A DNA stretch of 5,319 bases. Origin: an uncultured Eubacteriales bacterium (GTDB taxonomy: Bacteria; Bacillota; Clostridia; Christensenellales; Borkfalkiaceae). The notes beneath the pieces were generated by a model. That model was not told the origin of the DNA. It made no database searches and was given only the letters and a program-made list of their open reading frames with translations. A program made the translations under genes and the position numbers. Below, in pieces: positions 3,907 through 5,319 of the stretch (position 1 is its first letter; each line of letters opens with the position of its first letter). The stretch spans positions 1 through 5,319 of the forward strand of contig CATJZR010000055.1 in NCBI GenBank assembly GCA_949745625.1. The letters are read 5' to 3'.

Positions 3907-5319
3907 GCTCGAACGGCGAGGGAATAGTTAAAATAGAAGGCGCAACGGTGTTTGTGCCTTTTTGTCTTATCGGCGAAAGAGTGAGATTTGCCGTTTTAAA
4001 GTGCAGCGGGAATATTGCTTACGGAAAGCTCGTCTGCGTGTTGCAACCGTCTGTGGACAGGGCGGTGCCGTGCTGTCCCGTTTTCGGGAAATGCGGCGGG
4101 TGCGACTTACAGCATATTAAGTATCCGGCACAGCTTGAATTCAAGCGCGGCGCGGTTGCAAACGCGCTTGCCAAGATAGGCGGCATTACCTTCCCCGTCG
4201 GTGCGGCGGTGCCCTGCGAAAGAGAGTACGGCTACCGAAATAAGCTTGCGCTGCCCGTCGAGGCGCGAGGGGACGAAACGGTTGCGGGCTTTTACGCGCC
4301 GCGTAGCCATAGAATCGTCCCCACGGACAACTGTTATATACAGTCGGACTGGGCGGCGGACGTCATAGCCGCGGTAAAGGCGTTCGGCTCGGCAGCGGTG
4401 CGGCAAATAGTAGTGCGGGAAATAAAGGGCGCTTTTATCTTTGCGTTGGTCTGCCATAAGTTAATCGACGCATCCCCGCTCGCAGAGCTTCTTAAAAAAA
4501 AGTTTCAAAAATTTACGCTGCTTATAAACGTCAACTCTTCGGAAGGCAACGCCATATTCGGTGATGAATGGCATACCGTTTACGGCGACGGCTTTTTCGG
4601 CGCGGAGGAGTTCGGCATTAAATACAGGGCAGGCGCGAACACGTTTTTGCAGGTCAACGACGGTATGCGCGCAAAGCTATATTCCGCGGTGCTTGACGAG
4701 GCTGACGCCGGTGTGACGGCAATCGACCTGTACAGCGGCGGCGGAATGCTTACGGCAATGCTTGCCCGAACGCGCGGCTGCGCCTCCGGAATAGAGGTCG
4801 TGCACGAGGCGTCGCGCTGCGCAGACGCATTAAGGGACGAAAACGGTCTTGCGGGTAAAATGTTCAATATATGCGGCAAGGTCGAGGAAGAGATTGATAA
4901 GGTTTTTGCGCGCACGGGCGGTAAACGCATAATCGTATGCGACCCGCCCAGAAAAGGCATGGAACGCAGCGCGGTAAAGGCGATAAGCAGGTCCGGCGCG
5001 GACAAAATTATTTTGGTTTCTTGCAATCCGGCAACTCTTGCGCGCGACCTCGGACTACTTGTCGGCACGTTGCAAGAGTACAACGGTCAGCTTGTGAAGT
5101 GTGCTTCGCCGCAGTCTGACTATGAAATTGCAAGCATAACTCCGTTCGATATGTTCCCACAACCCCGCCATATCGAGACGCTGGTTGTTCTTTCCCACAA
5201 AAAACCCGACGGACATATCAACATAAAGGTTGAGTTCGGCGAAGAGGAAGGGCAAGTATCTTTAAAAGAAGTTGCCACACGTGCAGAAGAGCGCAAGCCG
5301 AAAGAGAAAGTAACCTACA
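3861..5319 (+). CDS. rlmD: 23S rRNA (uracil-5-)-methyltransferase, RlmD/RumA-TrmA family (3' end outside window)
   Basis: This enzyme transfers a methyl group from S-adenosylmethionine to C5 of uracil in 23S rRNA. The exact site (U1939-type, or both U747 and U1939 as in Firmicute RlmCD) cannot be told from sequence. Residues 1-60 form a TRAM RNA-binding domain (GLGSNGEGI ... VFVPF). The four Fe-S cysteines are C72, C78, C81 (CPVFGKCGGC) and C158 (TDNCYIQ). The SAM domain shows DLYSGGG at 289-295, GIEVV with E312, DPPRKG at 361-366, the catalytic SCNPATLARDL nucleophile C388, and the ITPFDMFPQPRHIETL base E439. All key residues are present. ATG 3861 follows an in-frame TAA at 3852 and has only a weak purine-rich site. 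The frame stays open to the window end, at least 47 residues past E439, longer than E. coli RlmD (433 residues). A C-terminal extension of this kind is, from memory, common in clostridial members. Confidence 0.95.
   Translation, partial: MLHKNEIYEGLVSGLGSNGEGIVKIEGATVFVPFCLIGERVRFAVLKCSGNIAYGKLVCVLQPSVDRAVPCCPVFGKCGGCDLQHIKYPAQLEFKRGAVANALAKIGGITFPVGAAVPCEREYGYRNKLALPVEARGDETVAGFYAPRSHRIVPTDNCYIQSDWAADVIAAVKAFGSAAVRQIVVREIKGAFIFALVCHKLIDASPLAELLKKKFQKFTLLINVNSSEGNAIFGDEWHTVYGDGFFGAEEFGIKYRAGANTFLQVNDGMRAKLYSAVLDEADAGVTAIDLYSGGGMLTAMLARTRGCASGIEVVHEASRCADALRDENGLAGKMFNICGKVEEEIDKVFARTGGKRIIVCDPPRKGMERSAVKAISRSGADKIILVSCNPATLARDLGLLVGTLQEYNGQLVKCASPQSDYEIASITPFDMFPQPRHIETLVVLSHKKPDGHINIKVEFGEEEGQVSLKEVATRAEERKPKEKVTY

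Noticed and set aside
4580..5083. 167-codon reverse-strand frame inside the methyltransferase
   Set aside because: It is antisense to the SAM-binding and catalytic motifs. Its Ser/Pro/Ala-rich composition is typical of a shadow of a GC-rich gene.
1..5319. CRISPR arrays, tRNA or rRNA genes, insertion sequences, attachment sites
   Set aside because: I saw no regularly spaced direct repeats, cloverleaf-like segments, transposase motifs or terminal inverted repeats on either strand. The only repeat is the protein-coding duplication at 3.1-3.85 kb.

Overview
The window reads as the chromosome of an anaerobic, gut-type Clostridia-like Firmicute, possibly an uncultivated Christensenellales-type lineage. 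This placement is an inference from gene content, not a database result: an E. coli-type TrpRS, a DUF5685-like gene followed by a J-domain-like gene, proteins with cysteine-rich tails, and an RlmD-type rRNA methyltransferase with a long C-terminal extension. Every gene I can support lies on the + strand. The composition is mixed, with GC-rich core genes and a markedly AT-rich small gene near 3.5-3.8 kb.

Layout. Positions 2-844 hold the C-terminal 280 codons of tryptophanyl-tRNA synthetase (trpS). A 198-base gap follows, with an imperfect hairpin (848-890) just after the trpS stop and a perfect TATAAT box (930-935). From 1043 onward there is a compact, probably co-transcribed set: a DUF5685-like protein (1043-1927, TTG start); a protein with a degenerate J domain, a helical repeat region and a Cys-rich tail (1908-2519); a multi-pass membrane protein (2553-3110); two small proteins (3113-3499 and 3517-3906) that repeat the C-terminal half of the J-like protein without the J domain; and a 5'-complete, 3'-truncated 23S rRNA uracil-5-methyltransferase (3861 to the window end).

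The most interesting part is the middle, 1.0-3.9 kb. Three proteins share one module, an approximately 70-residue helical segment with the pattern EExIxxGxLxxAQxxL...YLQS...W...EP.N, ending in a cluster of cysteines. They are packed with DUF5685 and a membrane protein. Two are tandem paralogues, about half identical over some 79 residues. In the third copy the expected Cys-rich tail is present in the DNA but in another reading frame (3798-3854). One missing base in the C6-A2 run at 3791-3798 would explain this. The repaired gene would end 6 bases before the methyltransferase start instead of overlapping it by 46 bases.

How the genes work together is not known from sequence. TrpRS and the methyltransferase are translation and rRNA housekeeping genes. 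The DUF5685, J-like, membrane and Cys-tail set looks like an accessory module. A role in metal or redox chemistry, or in membrane-associated protein assembly, is a hypothesis only.
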